Positions 1 through 8,678 of a DNA stretch of 64,000 bases are shown piece after piece. Location: positions 1 through 64,000 of the forward strand of contig NZ_SMUS01000017.1 in NCBI RefSeq assembly GCF_004353185.1. The letters run 5' to 3'. This DNA is from Clostridium cuniculi (GTDB lineage Bacteria; Bacillota; Clostridia; Clostridiales; Clostridiaceae). The notes beneath the pieces were generated by a model that did not search any database, was not told the origin of the DNA, and saw nothing but the letters and a program-made list of their open reading frames with translations. Made by a program: the position numbers and the translations under genes. Every line of letters starts with the position of its first letter. Positions within the stretch are counted from its first letter, which is position 1.

Positions 1-96
<96 letters not shown>

Positions 97-291
97 AAGT
101 TTAATCATTTGCTCAAATTACTTTGAGATTTTAAAAGGTCCAAAATGAAATTTTCATTCATTTTGTAAGTTCGAATTACTAAATTAAAATTTAGATCCTC
201 ACTTATCTCAAAAGAATTGCTGGTTTACTTTAACTATATTCTGTTCAATTTTCAAAGACCATTTACTCTGTCGCACCGAAGCGACTTCCTT

Positions 292-320
292 ATCTTATCA
301 TTCCTACCGATTGATGTCAA
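292..320 (-). promoter_or_regulatory. rRNA operon promoter and leader
   Basis: The minus strand has TTGACA (320-315), a 17-base spacer and TAAGAT (297-292), with an A/T-rich stretch just upstream that resembles an UP element. Downstream, about 246-262, comes CTTTGAAAATTGAACAG, a leader element commonly seen before Firmicutes 16S genes. The non-coding stretch 97-657 is therefore mostly rRNA promoter and leader. Further promoters in the A/T-rich 400-540 part are possible but I cannot single one out. Confidence 0.75.
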
Positions 321-566
321 TAACTTTTTTTAAAGTTTTTTTCACTCAATCACATTAGAAATTTAACACGATAAAACCGAAGATTTTTCATAATACTTAT
401 TTGCTCATCGGCAACGAAACTTATCTTACCATCTATTTATTATATCAATATATATGTTTTTTTATTTATTTAAGTTTATATTCATTTTTCTTATACTTTC
501 TATCTTTTTCTTAACTATTCTAATACTGACACACTAGGATAAGTTTTAATACTAATAAAAAGTTAA

Positions 567-627
567 GGTTACGATTTTCAATGTTTTTTATATGTGATTA
601 CACTAATCTGCATTTCAAATCGTAACC
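567..627. repeat. Inverted repeat between rRNA promoter region and metallophosphoesterase gene
   Basis: GGTTACGATTT (567-577) is exactly mirrored by AAATCGTAACC (617-627), and pairing continues imperfectly inwards around a small GTGATTACAC palindrome. It lies just downstream of the metallophosphoesterase stop codon, so it may terminate that transcript, though no strong T run follows. Its function is unknown. Confidence 0.45.
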
Positions 628-657
628 CATTGCTAAAATAGCTACTCTTTTTTAATA

Positions 658-1563
658 TCAACTATTTATCATACTATTAAAATATTCATTAATATCTGTT
701 GGACCTTCTAGTATCTCTCTACCAATATACAGCATACCCTTTTCATTAGTCTTTATGCTCCATTTTACTAATAATATACATCCATTTAATATTTCAATAG
801 CTGTTATACACCTTGGATGAACACAGCTTCCATCATTAAAATATGGTACTTCACCAACATCAGGAAACATAGGTCTATGAGTATGCCCTGCTATAACAAT
901 AACATTTTCTCTTGAAGCCCATTCACTTAACCTCTTGTCCACTTTATTTTTCTCTTTATAGCTTTTAGCTGCTCTAGTAGGATCCTTTACTCCAAAATTC
1001 TCTAATGGTTTCCATAAATACCTAACAAGAAATCTACTTAACTTCCACAAGCTATCATTTAGCAAATCGCCTTGATGTCCATGTAGTAAAAAAATCTTTT
1101 TTTGACTATTATTATATTTTAAGATTATTCCTTCATGAACATAAAAATCTTTAAAAACTGACTCATATCTTAATCCTTCTCTATCCAAGCATTTACATAA
1201 ACACTTTTTAATAAATTTCTGGTTCTTTTTAATCATATCATGATTTCCATAAATCATATGAAATCTTCCAGAACAATATAATTTATTCAAAATCCAAAAA
1301 ACATTATTATGAATTTCTGAAATATCCTTCATTCTTTTATTTTCCCAAAGTTCATCTCCATCACCTAATTCTATATAAGTATATCCCTTCTCATAATAAT
1401 TCATCAATGCACTAAAATAAATATTTTGATTTTTTAGAAATGTGTCACTCCAATCACCAGTCCCTCTATGACAATCACTCATCAATACAATCTTTGATTC
1501 ATTATTAAAAGATATTTCGTAAGCCTCTTCAAAAACTTTGGATATCCTTTTAAAGTGATTCAT
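658..1563 (-). CDS. Calcineurin-like metallophosphoesterase
   Basis: This 301-residue protein carries the full metallophosphoesterase motif set in order: D-x-H (SDCHRG, about residue 29), GDGDE (about 67), GNHD (about 106), a histidine in LLHGHQGD (about 160) and GHTHRP (about 227). These residues bind two metal ions. The best-known relatives in shape are LpxH-like UDP-diacylglucosamine pyrophosphatases, but a Gram-positive host has no lipid A, so the substrate is unknown. The second metal motif has Glu where Asp is more usual. No signal peptide or membrane segment is seen, so it is probably cytoplasmic. A GGGGGCG ribosome site precedes the ATG. It is separated from the upstream gene by a terminator and is probably transcribed alone. 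Confidence 0.85.
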   Translation of the reverse strand: MNHFKRISKVFEEAYEISFNNESKIVLMSDCHRGTGDWSDTFLKNQNIYFSALMNYYEKGYTYIELGDGDELWENKRMKDISEIHNNVFWILNKLYCSGRFHMIYGNHDMIKKNQKFIKKCLCKCLDREGLRYESVFKDFYVHEGIILKYNNSQKKIFLLHGHQGDLLNDSLWKLSRFLVRYLWKPLENFGVKDPTRAAKSYKEKNKVDKRLSEWASRENVIVIAGHTHRPMFPDVGEVPYFNDGSCVHPRCITAIEILNGCILLVKWSIKTNEKGMLYIGREILEGPTDINEYFNSMINS

Positions 1564-1622
1564 TTATAGTCGCCCCCAAATTATTTATATTATATTTCTA
1601 TGAAATTCCTCTAAAAATGATT

Positions 1623-1661
1623 AAAAGACAGAAATTAATTTGCTATTAATTTCTGTCTTTT
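1623..1661 (-). terminator. Terminator after the DUF4474 gene
   Basis: A perfect 17-bp stem (AAAAGACAGAAATTAAT and its complement) with a 5-base loop, ending in a T run on the minus strand, lies immediately after the stop codon of the DUF4474 gene and before the metallophosphoesterase gene. Confidence 0.85.
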
Positions 1662-1663
1662 AA

Positions 1664-2668
1664 TTAACTATCTTTATTAAATTTATATACATTGTATAAA
1701 CTTAACATTAATTTCCATCTACCAATATTCATAATTTGTCTATATAGTAATGGTGATTGTTTCTTTACAGCATTAATCTTTTCATCATAATTTTTATATT
1801 GTTTAGTTATATTATTATAAACATTACATAAATATTCATTTTTTCTTTGCATGATATAGTTTAAAGATTTAATATTAGTATATGGTTGCTTTGTTTTTGG
1901 TTTATCAAAGAATATCTCTACACTATTGTCTTTTACTTTAATTTCTTCATTGTCATATCCAGCATAATTTAACCCTTGTATAAATGCATCTCTCATTTCT
2001 TCATTTATTAGAGTTATACTTATATCTGCTGATAACTCATCTGGTTCAGAAAATTCTCCAAGAATAAACCCTGTTAACCACCAATGTTTATCTTTTCTTT
2101 TGAAAATAACTTCTCCATTTTTCCTAACAACAATCTCAATATCTAAGAATTCTTCAGGACTTATTTTATCATAAAATACATTCTTACTATCCATTATTTC
2201 ATTATATATAGTTTTTTCTGAAGCATATACTCCAACTTCAACGCCTGTACAAATCCCGTACTGTCCCTTCCAAAATTCAATAAGCCATCTCTTATTATTG
2301 TAGTCAAAATAAATAGGTTCACAATCAAATATCATACTTAATGGTGCAGAAAATTCATCATAAACTCTACAATAACCATAATCATGTTGCCATGCATCAA
2401 TTATTGAATAAAAAATCCCCTGCTCATCATCATAATCAAAACCTGCTTGATTTATAGAGTCGTATACTACTGATTCTATATCTTTAATTGAATCAATATT
2501 ATTTTTTAACTCTCCCCTTGAATCAATATCATTTTTTAATTGTAAGATTGTTTTTTTTAAATTTTCATCCTCATAAAAGTTATTAATAGAATATAGTGTT
2601 AATATTAACTTTAAAAGTTTATTATTTAAATTATCAACTTTCTCTAAAAAGCTATCATTTGTATCCAC
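1664..2668 (-). CDS. DUF4474-family protein of unknown function
   Basis: A protein of about 334 residues. The middle part (about 75-185), with YCRVYDEFSAPLSM, a conserved-looking cysteine pair region and WKGQYGICTGVEVGVY, matches the DUF4474 family found in clostridia, whose function is not known. The rest is acidic with a predicted helical N-terminus (1-70) and a lysine-rich C-terminus. No signal peptide or membrane helix is apparent. I chose the GTG at 2668 because GAGGTG sits 6 bases upstream; an in-frame GTG at 2677 overlaps that site. It appears monocistronic, followed directly by a strong hairpin terminator. Confidence 0.7.
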   Translation of the reverse strand: MDTNDSFLEKVDNLNNKLLKLILTLYSINNFYEDENLKKTILQLKNDIDSRGELKNNIDSIKDIESVVYDSINQAGFDYDDEQGIFYSIIDAWQHDYGYCRVYDEFSAPLSMIFDCEPIYFDYNNKRWLIEFWKGQYGICTGVEVGVYASEKTIYNEIMDSKNVFYDKISPEEFLDIEIVVRKNGEVIFKRKDKHWWLTGFILGEFSEPDELSADISITLINEEMRDAFIQGLNYAGYDNEEIKVKDNSVEIFFDKPKTKQPYTNIKSLNYIMQRKNEYLCNVYNNITKQYKNYDEKINAVKKQSPLLYRQIMNIGRWKLMLSLYNVYKFNKDS

Positions 2669-2743
2669 AAAACCCACCTCATATTGTTTATACTACATAA
2701 TATTCAAAATGAGTTTTTATGTTAATATTTTTTTACTACAAAT

Positions 2744-3982
2744 CTATTTAACTAACTCTTTTCTTAAAAATGAGTTTTTACCAACTTTAAATGGAACCTT
2801 AACCTTACACATCATTCCTGGATGTGGACAGCCTTCTATAGCTTCTCCATCTTCATTATAAAGTTCTTCAACAATAAAGCTTTCTCCAAACTCACCTGGA
2901 GTTAGTATTTCTACTTTATCTCCCTTTACAAATTTATTTCTTTGCTTGCATAATGCAATTTGACTTTCTTCATCATACTCATGTACTATAGCAACTACAT
3001 CATACTCTCTAACATGATCATTTGTATGATAAATTATTGCATCACTTTTAGGCTCATTAAAGAAGAATCCAGTATTATACTCTCTATGACTAACCTTATA
3101 CATTTCATCTCTTAAAACTTTAGGTAATTTATAATTTTCTGGATCTTCGTAATATAAATCTATTGCTTTTCTATAAGCATTAACAACTATGGCAACATAA
3201 TATTCACTCTTATTTCTACCTTCAATTTTTAAAGATGAAACCCCAGCTTCTAAAAGTTCTGGTAAGTGCTCTATCATACATAAATCTTTTGAATTCATTA
3301 TATATGTACCATGTTGATCTTCTTCAATAGGAAAATATTGATTAGGTCTTTTTTCTTCTACTAAAGAATACTTCCATCTACAAGATTGCGCACAAGCCCC
3401 TCTATTAGAATCTCTTCCTGTCATATAACTTGAAAGTAAACATCTTCCTGAATATGACATACACATAGCTCCATGAACAAAAACTTCTAATTCTAGCTCT
3501 TCTGGTATATGTTCTCTAATTTCTTTTATTTCCTTTAATGAACATTCTCTAGCTAAAACTACACGTTCTGCACCTAAATCATGCCACATATTACATCCTT
3601 CATAATTTACCGTATTAGCTTGTGTACTAATATGTATTGGTAAATTAGTATGCTTTTGAACAGTTCTAAAAACTCCAAGGTCTGATACTAAAACCGCATC
3701 AACTTTAGCTTCTTCAAGACTCTTTAAGAATTCTGGCAACTTTTCTATACCTTCATTCCTTGGCATTACATTTACTGTACAATATATCTTCTTTCCTAAA
3801 CTGTGAGCTAATTCAGCTCCTTCCTTTATTTCCTCAAATGAAAAGTTTTGTGCTGCTGCTCTTAATGAAAAGGCTTCTCCTCCAAAATAAACTGCATCAG
3901 CTCCATATTGAAAAGCAATTTTTAATTTTTCAAGGCTTCCAGCAGGTGCTAAAAGTTCAGGCTTTTTATACTTTATTGACAT
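2744..3982 (-). CDS. U32-family protein (TrhP/RlhA-like, prephenate-dependent RNA hydroxylation type)
   Basis: The 412-residue protein begins with PELLAPAGS...LKIAFQYGADAVYFGG, the N-terminal U32 signature, and has the cysteine-rich block MCMSYSGRCLLS...GACAQSCRW (about 172-200) plus a further Cys, which in this family are thought to hold an iron-sulfur cluster. Family members once called peptidase U32 include TrhP (tRNA uridine-34 hydroxylation) and RlhA (23S rRNA C2501 hydroxylation). The length and C-terminal beta domain fit the longer Firmicutes paralogue (YrrO-like), so a tRNA-modifying role is the best inference. It could be the second of a two-gene pair, but the partner is not next to it. 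ATG with GGGATGAG upstream. Confidence 0.88.
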   Translation of the reverse strand: MSIKYKKPELLAPAGSLEKLKIAFQYGADAVYFGGEAFSLRAAAQNFSFEEIKEGAELAHSLGKKIYCTVNVMPRNEGIEKLPEFLKSLEEAKVDAVLVSDLGVFRTVQKHTNLPIHISTQANTVNYEGCNMWHDLGAERVVLARECSLKEIKEIREHIPEELELEVFVHGAMCMSYSGRCLLSSYMTGRDSNRGACAQSCRWKYSLVEEKRPNQYFPIEEDQHGTYIMNSKDLCMIEHLPELLEAGVSSLKIEGRNKSEYYVAIVVNAYRKAIDLYYEDPENYKLPKVLRDEMYKVSHREYNTGFFFNEPKSDAIIYHTNDHVREYDVVAIVHEYDEESQIALCKQRNKFVKGDKVEILTPGEFGESFIVEELYNEDGEAIEGCPHPGMMCKVKVPFKVGKNSFLRKELVK

Positions 3983-4274
3983 TATATCTCATCCCTTTAC
4001 TTAAGTTTTTACTTATAATATCATTTTTTATCTTAATAAACAATCTTTAAATATTACCTATCTAACTAAAAAAAATAGCATATCTACATATTTAAAAAAA
4101 TCTAATTATTTTTATAGGCAAATTTATCTTAAAGTTATAATGTATCAAAACTTGATTTGGCTGAAAACTAAAAAAGAACCACTACTACTAAAATTTAAAT
4201 ACTTAGTGGTACTTATCATTTTCTAATATTTTTATTACAATAATACTAAGATATAAAAAGTTTGAGGTGTAGTT

Positions 4275-5435
4275 ATGGAAAAGATAATGAGACCCGTATG
4301 GGCTGAAATAGATTTAGATATACTTGCAAATAATATGAAAAATATAAAAAAATTAGCCGGAAATAAAGAAGTTATGGCAGTTGTAAAAGCTGATGCATAT
4401 GGACATGGTGCTTTAGATGTAGCTCCTTGCCTTTTAGAAAATGGTGCTTCAAGACTAGCTGTTGCAATGCTTACTGAAGCAATTGAACTTAGAAATAACA
4501 ATATTACAGCCCCTATAATGATACTTGGATATACACCATCATATTTAGGAGAAGATTTAATTAATTATGATATAGAGCAAACAATTTATGATTTAGATTA
4601 TGCAAAGGAATTATCTTCTTTAGCAATAAGCCTTAATAAAAAAGCAAAAGTTCACATAGCCTTAGATACTGGTATGGGTAGAATTGGCTTCCTTCCTAGT
4701 GATGAAAGTTTTAATGCTATTTGTGAAATTTGTGCTTTAGATGGTTTAGATGTTATTGGAATCTTTACTCACTTCTCTAGTTCTGATGAAGAAGATAAAG
4801 AGTATACTCAATATCAATTTAATCAAATTTATGATTTTATTAACAGACTAGAAAAACAAGGAATTAATATACCTTTAAAGCATGCATCTAATAGTGCTGC
4901 AATTATAGATTTGCCTAATACCTACTTAGATGCTGTAAGAGCTGGAATTATTCTTTATGGATATTACCCTTCAAATGAAGTTAAAAAGGAGAACTTATTA
5001 ATTAAACCTGCCTTAACTTTAAAAGCTAAAATTGCTCATGTTAAAGAATTAGAAAGTGGAATGTATATTAGTTACAATAGAACTTTTAAAACATCTAGAA
5101 AAAGTAAAATTGCAACTATTCCTATTGGCTATGCAGATGGATATATTAGAACATTAAAACATGATGCTAAAGTTATTGTTAATGGGCAACTTGCTCCTAT
5201 AGTAGGTAACATTTGTATGGATCAATTTATGATTGATGTTACTGACATAGATGATGTTAAATCTGGAGATGAGGTTATATTACTAGGTGAAAGTAATGGT
5301 ATTAAATTTAATGCCGATGATCTTGCAAAATGTATGGATAGTATAAATTATGAAGTTCTTTGCTTATTAAAAAAGAGAGTTCCTAGAGCTTACATTAAAA
5401 ATGGTGAAATAATTCATGTAAAAAATAATGTTTAA
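4275..5435 (+). CDS. alr: Alanine racemase
   Basis: This PLP enzyme interconverts L- and D-alanine for peptidoglycan and, in spore formers, for spore germination control. The 386-residue length is typical. The PLP lysine lies in [11 protein letters not shown] (about residue 38), the catalytic tyrosine in the YISYNRTF block (about 265), and GDEVILLG and the C-terminal [14 protein letters not shown] box are present. The ATG has GAGGTG 6-7 bases upstream. The gene is alone on the plus strand, divergent from the U32 gene across about 290 bases and convergent with msrAB at a shared terminator. Confidence 0.96.
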   Translation: MEKIMRPVWAEIDLDILANNMKNIKKLAGNKEVMAVVKADAYGHGALDVAPCLLENGASRLAVAMLTEAIELRNNNITAPIMILGYTPSYLGEDLINYDIEQTIYDLDYAKELSSLAISLNKKAKVHIALDTGMGRIGFLPSDESFNAICEICALDGLDVIGIFTHFSSSDEEDKEYTQYQFNQIYDFINRLEKQGINIPLKHASNSAAIIDLPNTYLDAVRAGIILYGYYPSNEVKKENLLIKPALTLKAKIAHVKELESGMYISYNRTFKTSRKSKIATIPIGYADGYIRTLKHDAKVIVNGQLAPIVGNICMDQFMIDVTDIDDVKSGDEVILLGESNGIKFNADDLAKCMDSINYEVLCLLKKRVPRAYIKNGEIIHVKNNV

Positions 5436-5459
5436 TAATTAAATTAATATAAATATTAC

Positions 5460-5493
5460 AAAACTGCTCATTATTTAAACAATGAGCAGTTTT
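5460..5493. terminator. Bidirectional terminator between alr and msrAB
   Basis: A perfect 13-bp stem AAAACTGCTCATT / AATGAGCAGTTTT with an 8-base loop lies between two convergent genes. T-rich tails on both strands would serve both transcripts. Confidence 0.88.
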
Positions 5494-5508
5494 ATTTGTA
5501 TTTTTTAA

Positions 5509-6465
5509 TTATATTTTATCTAAATAGTCTTCATACCCTAAATCTTTCATTTTATCTTTAGGTATAAACTTTAATGCTGCTGAATTTATACAATATCTCA
5601 ATCCACCTAACTCTTCAGGGCCGTCTGTAAATACATGACCTAAGTGAGAATTTCCTGATTTACTTCTTACTTCAGTTCTAAACATTCCATGACTAAAATC
5701 TTCTTTTTCTTTTACATATCCCTTATTTATAGGTTTAGAAAAAGCTGGCCATCCACAACCTGAATTAAATTTATCTTTTGATGAGAATAGTGGTTTTCCA
5801 GTAACTATATCTACATATATTCCCTCTTCAAAATGTGCATCATACTCATTGTTAAAAGGAGGTTCAGTTCCATTTTCTTGAGTAACTTTATATTGAAGGG
5901 GTGTTAATCTTTCTTTAAGTTCTTTTTTCTTCTCCTCTGATAATTCCCATGATTCTTCTATAAATTTCTTTCTTCCTGAACCAACATAATAAGCATTATA
6001 TCTAAATGGATTTTTCTTATAATAATCTTGATGATATTCTTCTGCTGGATAAAACTCTTCCGCTTTTAATATCTTTACAGCTATAGGTTTATTAAATATA
6101 CCGCTTTCATTTAAGTTTAATTTATATTCTTCAGCCACTTTCTTTTGTTCGTCATCTAGATAAAATACTGCTGTTTCATAACTTCTTCCTCTATCATTAA
6201 ATTGTCCACCTTCATCAGTTGGGTCAATACTCATAAAGAATGCTTCTACTAATTCTATGTACTTTACAACACTTTCATCATATGTAATTTCTACTGCTTC
6301 ATAGTGTCCAGTTTCTGTTCTGCATACTTGCTCATATGTAGGATTTGCTACATTTCCCCCTGTATAACCTACTACTACACTTTTTACTCCATCATATGAA
6401 TCAAAAGGTTTTACCATACACCAAAAACATCCTCCAGCAAAAATAGCTTTCTTTAAATTATTCAT
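5509..6465 (-). CDS. msrAB: Fused peptide methionine sulfoxide reductase MsrA-MsrB
   Basis: The fusion repairs both S- and R-methionine sulfoxide. Residues about 1-165 are MsrA, with the catalytic cysteine in AGGCFWC (about 13); here it is Cys, not the selenocysteine known in some clostridial MsrA. Residues about 190-318 are MsrB, with CGWPAFSKP and the active-site Cys in [12 protein letters not shown] (about 297). The two zinc CxxC motifs of many MsrB proteins are not seen, which is common in fused forms. No signal peptide, so it should act in the cytoplasm. The gene follows the uracil-DNA-glycosylase-like gene by 12 bases and is probably co-transcribed with it. Confidence 0.95.
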   Translation of the reverse strand: MNNLKKAIFAGGCFWCMVKPFDSYDGVKSVVVGYTGGNVANPTYEQVCRTETGHYEAVEITYDESVVKYIELVEAFFMSIDPTDEGGQFNDRGRSYETAVFYLDDEQKKVAEEYKLNLNESGIFNKPIAVKILKAEEFYPAEEYHQDYYKKNPFRYNAYYVGSGRKKFIEESWELSEEKKKELKERLTPLQYKVTQENGTEPPFNNEYDAHFEEGIYVDIVTGKPLFSSKDKFNSGCGWPAFSKPINKGYVKEKEDFSHGMFRTEVRSKSGNSHLGHVFTDGPEELGGLRYCINSAALKFIPKDKMKDLGYEDYLDKI

Positions 6466-6477
6466 TATTATTTCCTC

Positions 6478-7227
6478 CTATACATATTTAAAATGCTTTT
6501 TAATAAACTTAATCATATTATCTCTATTAGCTTCAAATTGAGCTACCCTATTAACATTGGCACCTGAAGGATGGGGAAATCCAATAAGAATTTGCTCTTC
6601 TTTTATAATTCCATTATCTTTTAAATTTATTAATACCTCTTCAACTGCTTTTCCTAAAGGTATTAATAATATTTCTCCTGGTTTTTCTAATTTTTTAAAC
6701 TCATTTATAAAATTATCATATATATATTTCATTAAAAATTTGCTTTTAATTAACTTAGGTGTATGTCCAGTATAATTTTGTCCCTTAACAAAAACGGGAT
6801 ATGGTATTAAGGATATTGTATGTAATAAATAATCATCTTCATCAAATAATTGACTACAACTTTGTAAATTAAATATATTATTAAGTTCTATTCCATCTAA
6901 CATAGAAATAATATTTTTTCTTAAACTTCCACTAAATCTAGCTGCAACTTTACATTTATATTGTATCTCTTCAATATTATCACTTACTTCTAATTCTTTT
7001 CTTGCTGTTGCTATAGCAGTACTCATTTGTTGAAATCCTGGAGTTATTCCAATAATAAATATTTTCGCCTTAGGATTTAAATATTCATTATGTGGAGCAT
7101 AATATATTTCTATATTATTTTCTTTATCAATTAAAAACTTATCTATTAATAATTCTTCTTTTGTATACTTATTTTTTAGTGGCAATTCTTTAATTACTTC
7201 TTTATAATCATATAATGTTTTTTTCAT
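6478..7227 (-). CDS. Uracil-DNA glycosylase superfamily protein
   Basis: About 249 residues. IFIIGITPGFQQMSTA (about 54-70) corresponds to the water-activating motif A region of the uracil-DNA glycosylase fold and LIGFPHPSGAN (about 215-226) to motif B with its conserved histidine. This supports base-excision repair or a nucleic-acid-binding role, but the active-site residues differ from classical Ung, so substrate and activity are uncertain. I chose ATG at 7227, a few bases after AGAGGTG; the longer frame uses the GTG of that same site. It sits 12 bases upstream of msrAB, which suggests a shared transcript of oxidative or DNA damage repair genes. Confidence 0.75.
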   Translation of the reverse strand: MKKTLYDYKEVIKELPLKNKYTKEELLIDKFLIDKENNIEIYYAPHNEYLNPKAKIFIIGITPGFQQMSTAIATARKELEVSDNIEEIQYKCKVAARFSGSLRKNIISMLDGIELNNIFNLQSCSQLFDEDDYLLHTISLIPYPVFVKGQNYTGHTPKLIKSKFLMKYIYDNFINEFKKLEKPGEILLIPLGKAVEEVLINLKDNGIIKEEQILIGFPHPSGANVNRVAQFEANRDNMIKFIKKHFKYV

Positions 7228-7289
7228 ATGCACCTCTTTATCTTAAATAATTAATATACTATATATTATATACAAATATTTAAGTAAAA

Positions 7290-7328
7290 ATAGAAATAAA
7301 CTACCCATTATTTTGAGTAGCTTATTTA
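7290..7328 (-). terminator. Possible terminator after the ccdA-tlpA fusion gene
   Basis: AATAAACTAC and GTAGCTTATT form an imperfect stem with one bulge around a short loop, followed on the minus strand by a T-rich stretch. It lies just after the stop codon of the CcdA-TlpA gene. It is weaker than the other terminators in this window. Confidence 0.45.
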
Positions 7329-7346
7329 ATATATCTATTATTAACT

Positions 7347-8528
7347 TTATTTTTTACTTTCTATAATTTCTTTCATACTTTCTTTATCCATAGCTCCAAC
7401 AACCTTATGAATTATTTCTCCATCCTCATTAATTATAAAAGTAGTTGGAAATCCTGATATATCGTATTTATAAACTAATTCTCCACCAAAATCCATAACT
7501 ACAGGAAATGTATAATTATTTTCCGATAAAAAATTAGCTATTTCCTCCTCTGAACCTTCTCTTCCCAGGTTTGGAGCTGCCACTCCTAATATTATAATAT
7601 TATCATTGTTTTTCCCATATTCATTATATATCTCTTCTATCTCTGGCATTTCTCCTCTACAAGGTGGACACCAAGTTGCCCAAAAATTTAGAAATATAGT
7701 TTTACCTTTATATTCACTTAATGTATGTCCATTTCCATACTGATCCTTCAATGTAAAATCTACTGCCATTTCCTCAGAACTTTTATTATCTTCTTTATCT
7801 ATAATTTCATTTTTTTCTATATTATTATACTGTTTATTTTTATTAATATTTGTAACTCCATTAAAAAACATAACTAGTCCACTTATTATAAGAATAATTC
7901 CGCATATCTTTTTTATTATTCCCATATAGTTTTTCATTTTATCAATACTTTTAAATAGCTTATTATAAAATCCAGCTACTATTATAAACGGCAAAATGAA
8001 TCCTATTGTGTACACAATTATTAATAAATTAGCTACCATTCCACTACTTGAACCTGAAGCCATAATAAGAACTGATGCAAGTATTGGCCCAATGCATGGT
8101 GTCCATCCAAAACTAAAAGTAAATCCTAATATAAATGCAGATAAAGAATTCATTTCTTTTACTTTTATGTTCATTCTTTTTTCTCTGCTTAATAATGTTG
8201 ATTTAATTATATCTACGTAAAACAATCCCATAAATACTATGATTATTCCACCTATAACCATTATATAATCTTTATTTTCACTAAAAAATGAACTTAATAT
8301 ATTTACAGATGAACCTAATATAAAAAATGTAGTTGAAATTCCTAAAACAAATAATATAGTATTTTTAAATAATGCTGTTTTTACGAATTTATCTTCTCCA
8401 TTCTTTAATACATCTACATTACTATTTGACAATATACTTAAATAAACTGGTAAAATTGGTAATATACACGGTGAAAAGAAAGATAATAATCCTTCTATAA
8501 ATACTACCACTAAATTTAATTTCTGCAC
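7347..8528 (-). CDS. CcdA-type thiol transporter fused to TlpA/ResA-like thioredoxin domain
   Basis: The N-terminal part (about 1-225) has six to seven hydrophobic helices with SFFSPCILPILPVYLS and FGWTPCIGPIL, the paired Pro-Cys motifs of CcdA/DsbD-beta that pass electrons from cytoplasmic thioredoxin across the membrane. The C-terminal 140 residues are a TlpA/ResA-like domain with the redox motif WATWCPPCRGEMPE and the cis-proline region GFPTTFII. The two steps of an outward reductant relay are thus fused in one protein of about 393 residues. The start is taken as GTG at 8528, which has AAGGAG 8 bases upstream; a longer in-frame ATG at 8570 has no such site. The neighbouring MsrAB is cytoplasmic, so a direct partnership is not evident. 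Confidence 0.9.
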   Translation of the reverse strand: MQKLNLVVVFIEGLLSFFSPCILPILPVYLSILSNSNVDVLKNGEDKFVKTALFKNTILFVLGISTTFFILGSSVNILSSFFSENKDYIMVIGGIIIVFMGLFYVDIIKSTLLSREKRMNIKVKEMNSLSAFILGFTFSFGWTPCIGPILASVLIMASGSSSGMVANLLIIVYTIGFILPFIIVAGFYNKLFKSIDKMKNYMGIIKKICGIILIISGLVMFFNGVTNINKNKQYNNIEKNEIIDKEDNKSSEEMAVDFTLKDQYGNGHTLSEYKGKTIFLNFWATWCPPCRGEMPEIEEIYNEYGKNNDNIIILGVAAPNLGREGSEEEIANFLSENNYTFPVVMDFGGELVYKYDISGFPTTFIINEDGEIIHKVVGAMDKESMKEIIESKK

Positions 8529-8626
8529 ATTCTCATCTCCTTTTAATATCTGGTGTAATTGCTTGTACACTAATTTAATTTATTAAATATATGTATTTAA
8601 ATTATTTCTTAATTAATATATATTAA

Positions 8627-8668
8627 AAAATCACCATTATTATACAATTATATACTAATGGTGATTTT
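8627..8668 (-). terminator. Terminator at the end of the purine operon
   Basis: A 13-bp stem AAAATCACCATTA / TAATGGTGATTTT with a 16-base loop and T run on the minus strand lies just after the xanthine dehydrogenase stop codon. It marks the end of the ygeY-to-xdh operon. Confidence 0.85.
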
Positions 8669-8678
8669 ATATTAATAT

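Noticed and set aside
3760-4050. 96-codon plus-strand frame antisense to the U32 gene
   Set aside because: Shadow of the strongly supported U32 coding region; hydrophobic low-complexity product.
4177-4212. Short inverted repeat ACCACTA/TAGTGGT upstream of alr as a terminator
   Set aside because: It lies upstream of both divergent genes, has a long loop and no T run; at most a weak operator.
5509-6465. Selenocysteine in MsrA
   Set aside because: Some clostridial MsrA proteins use UGA-encoded selenocysteine, but here the catalytic codon is an ordinary Cys codon in GCFWC.
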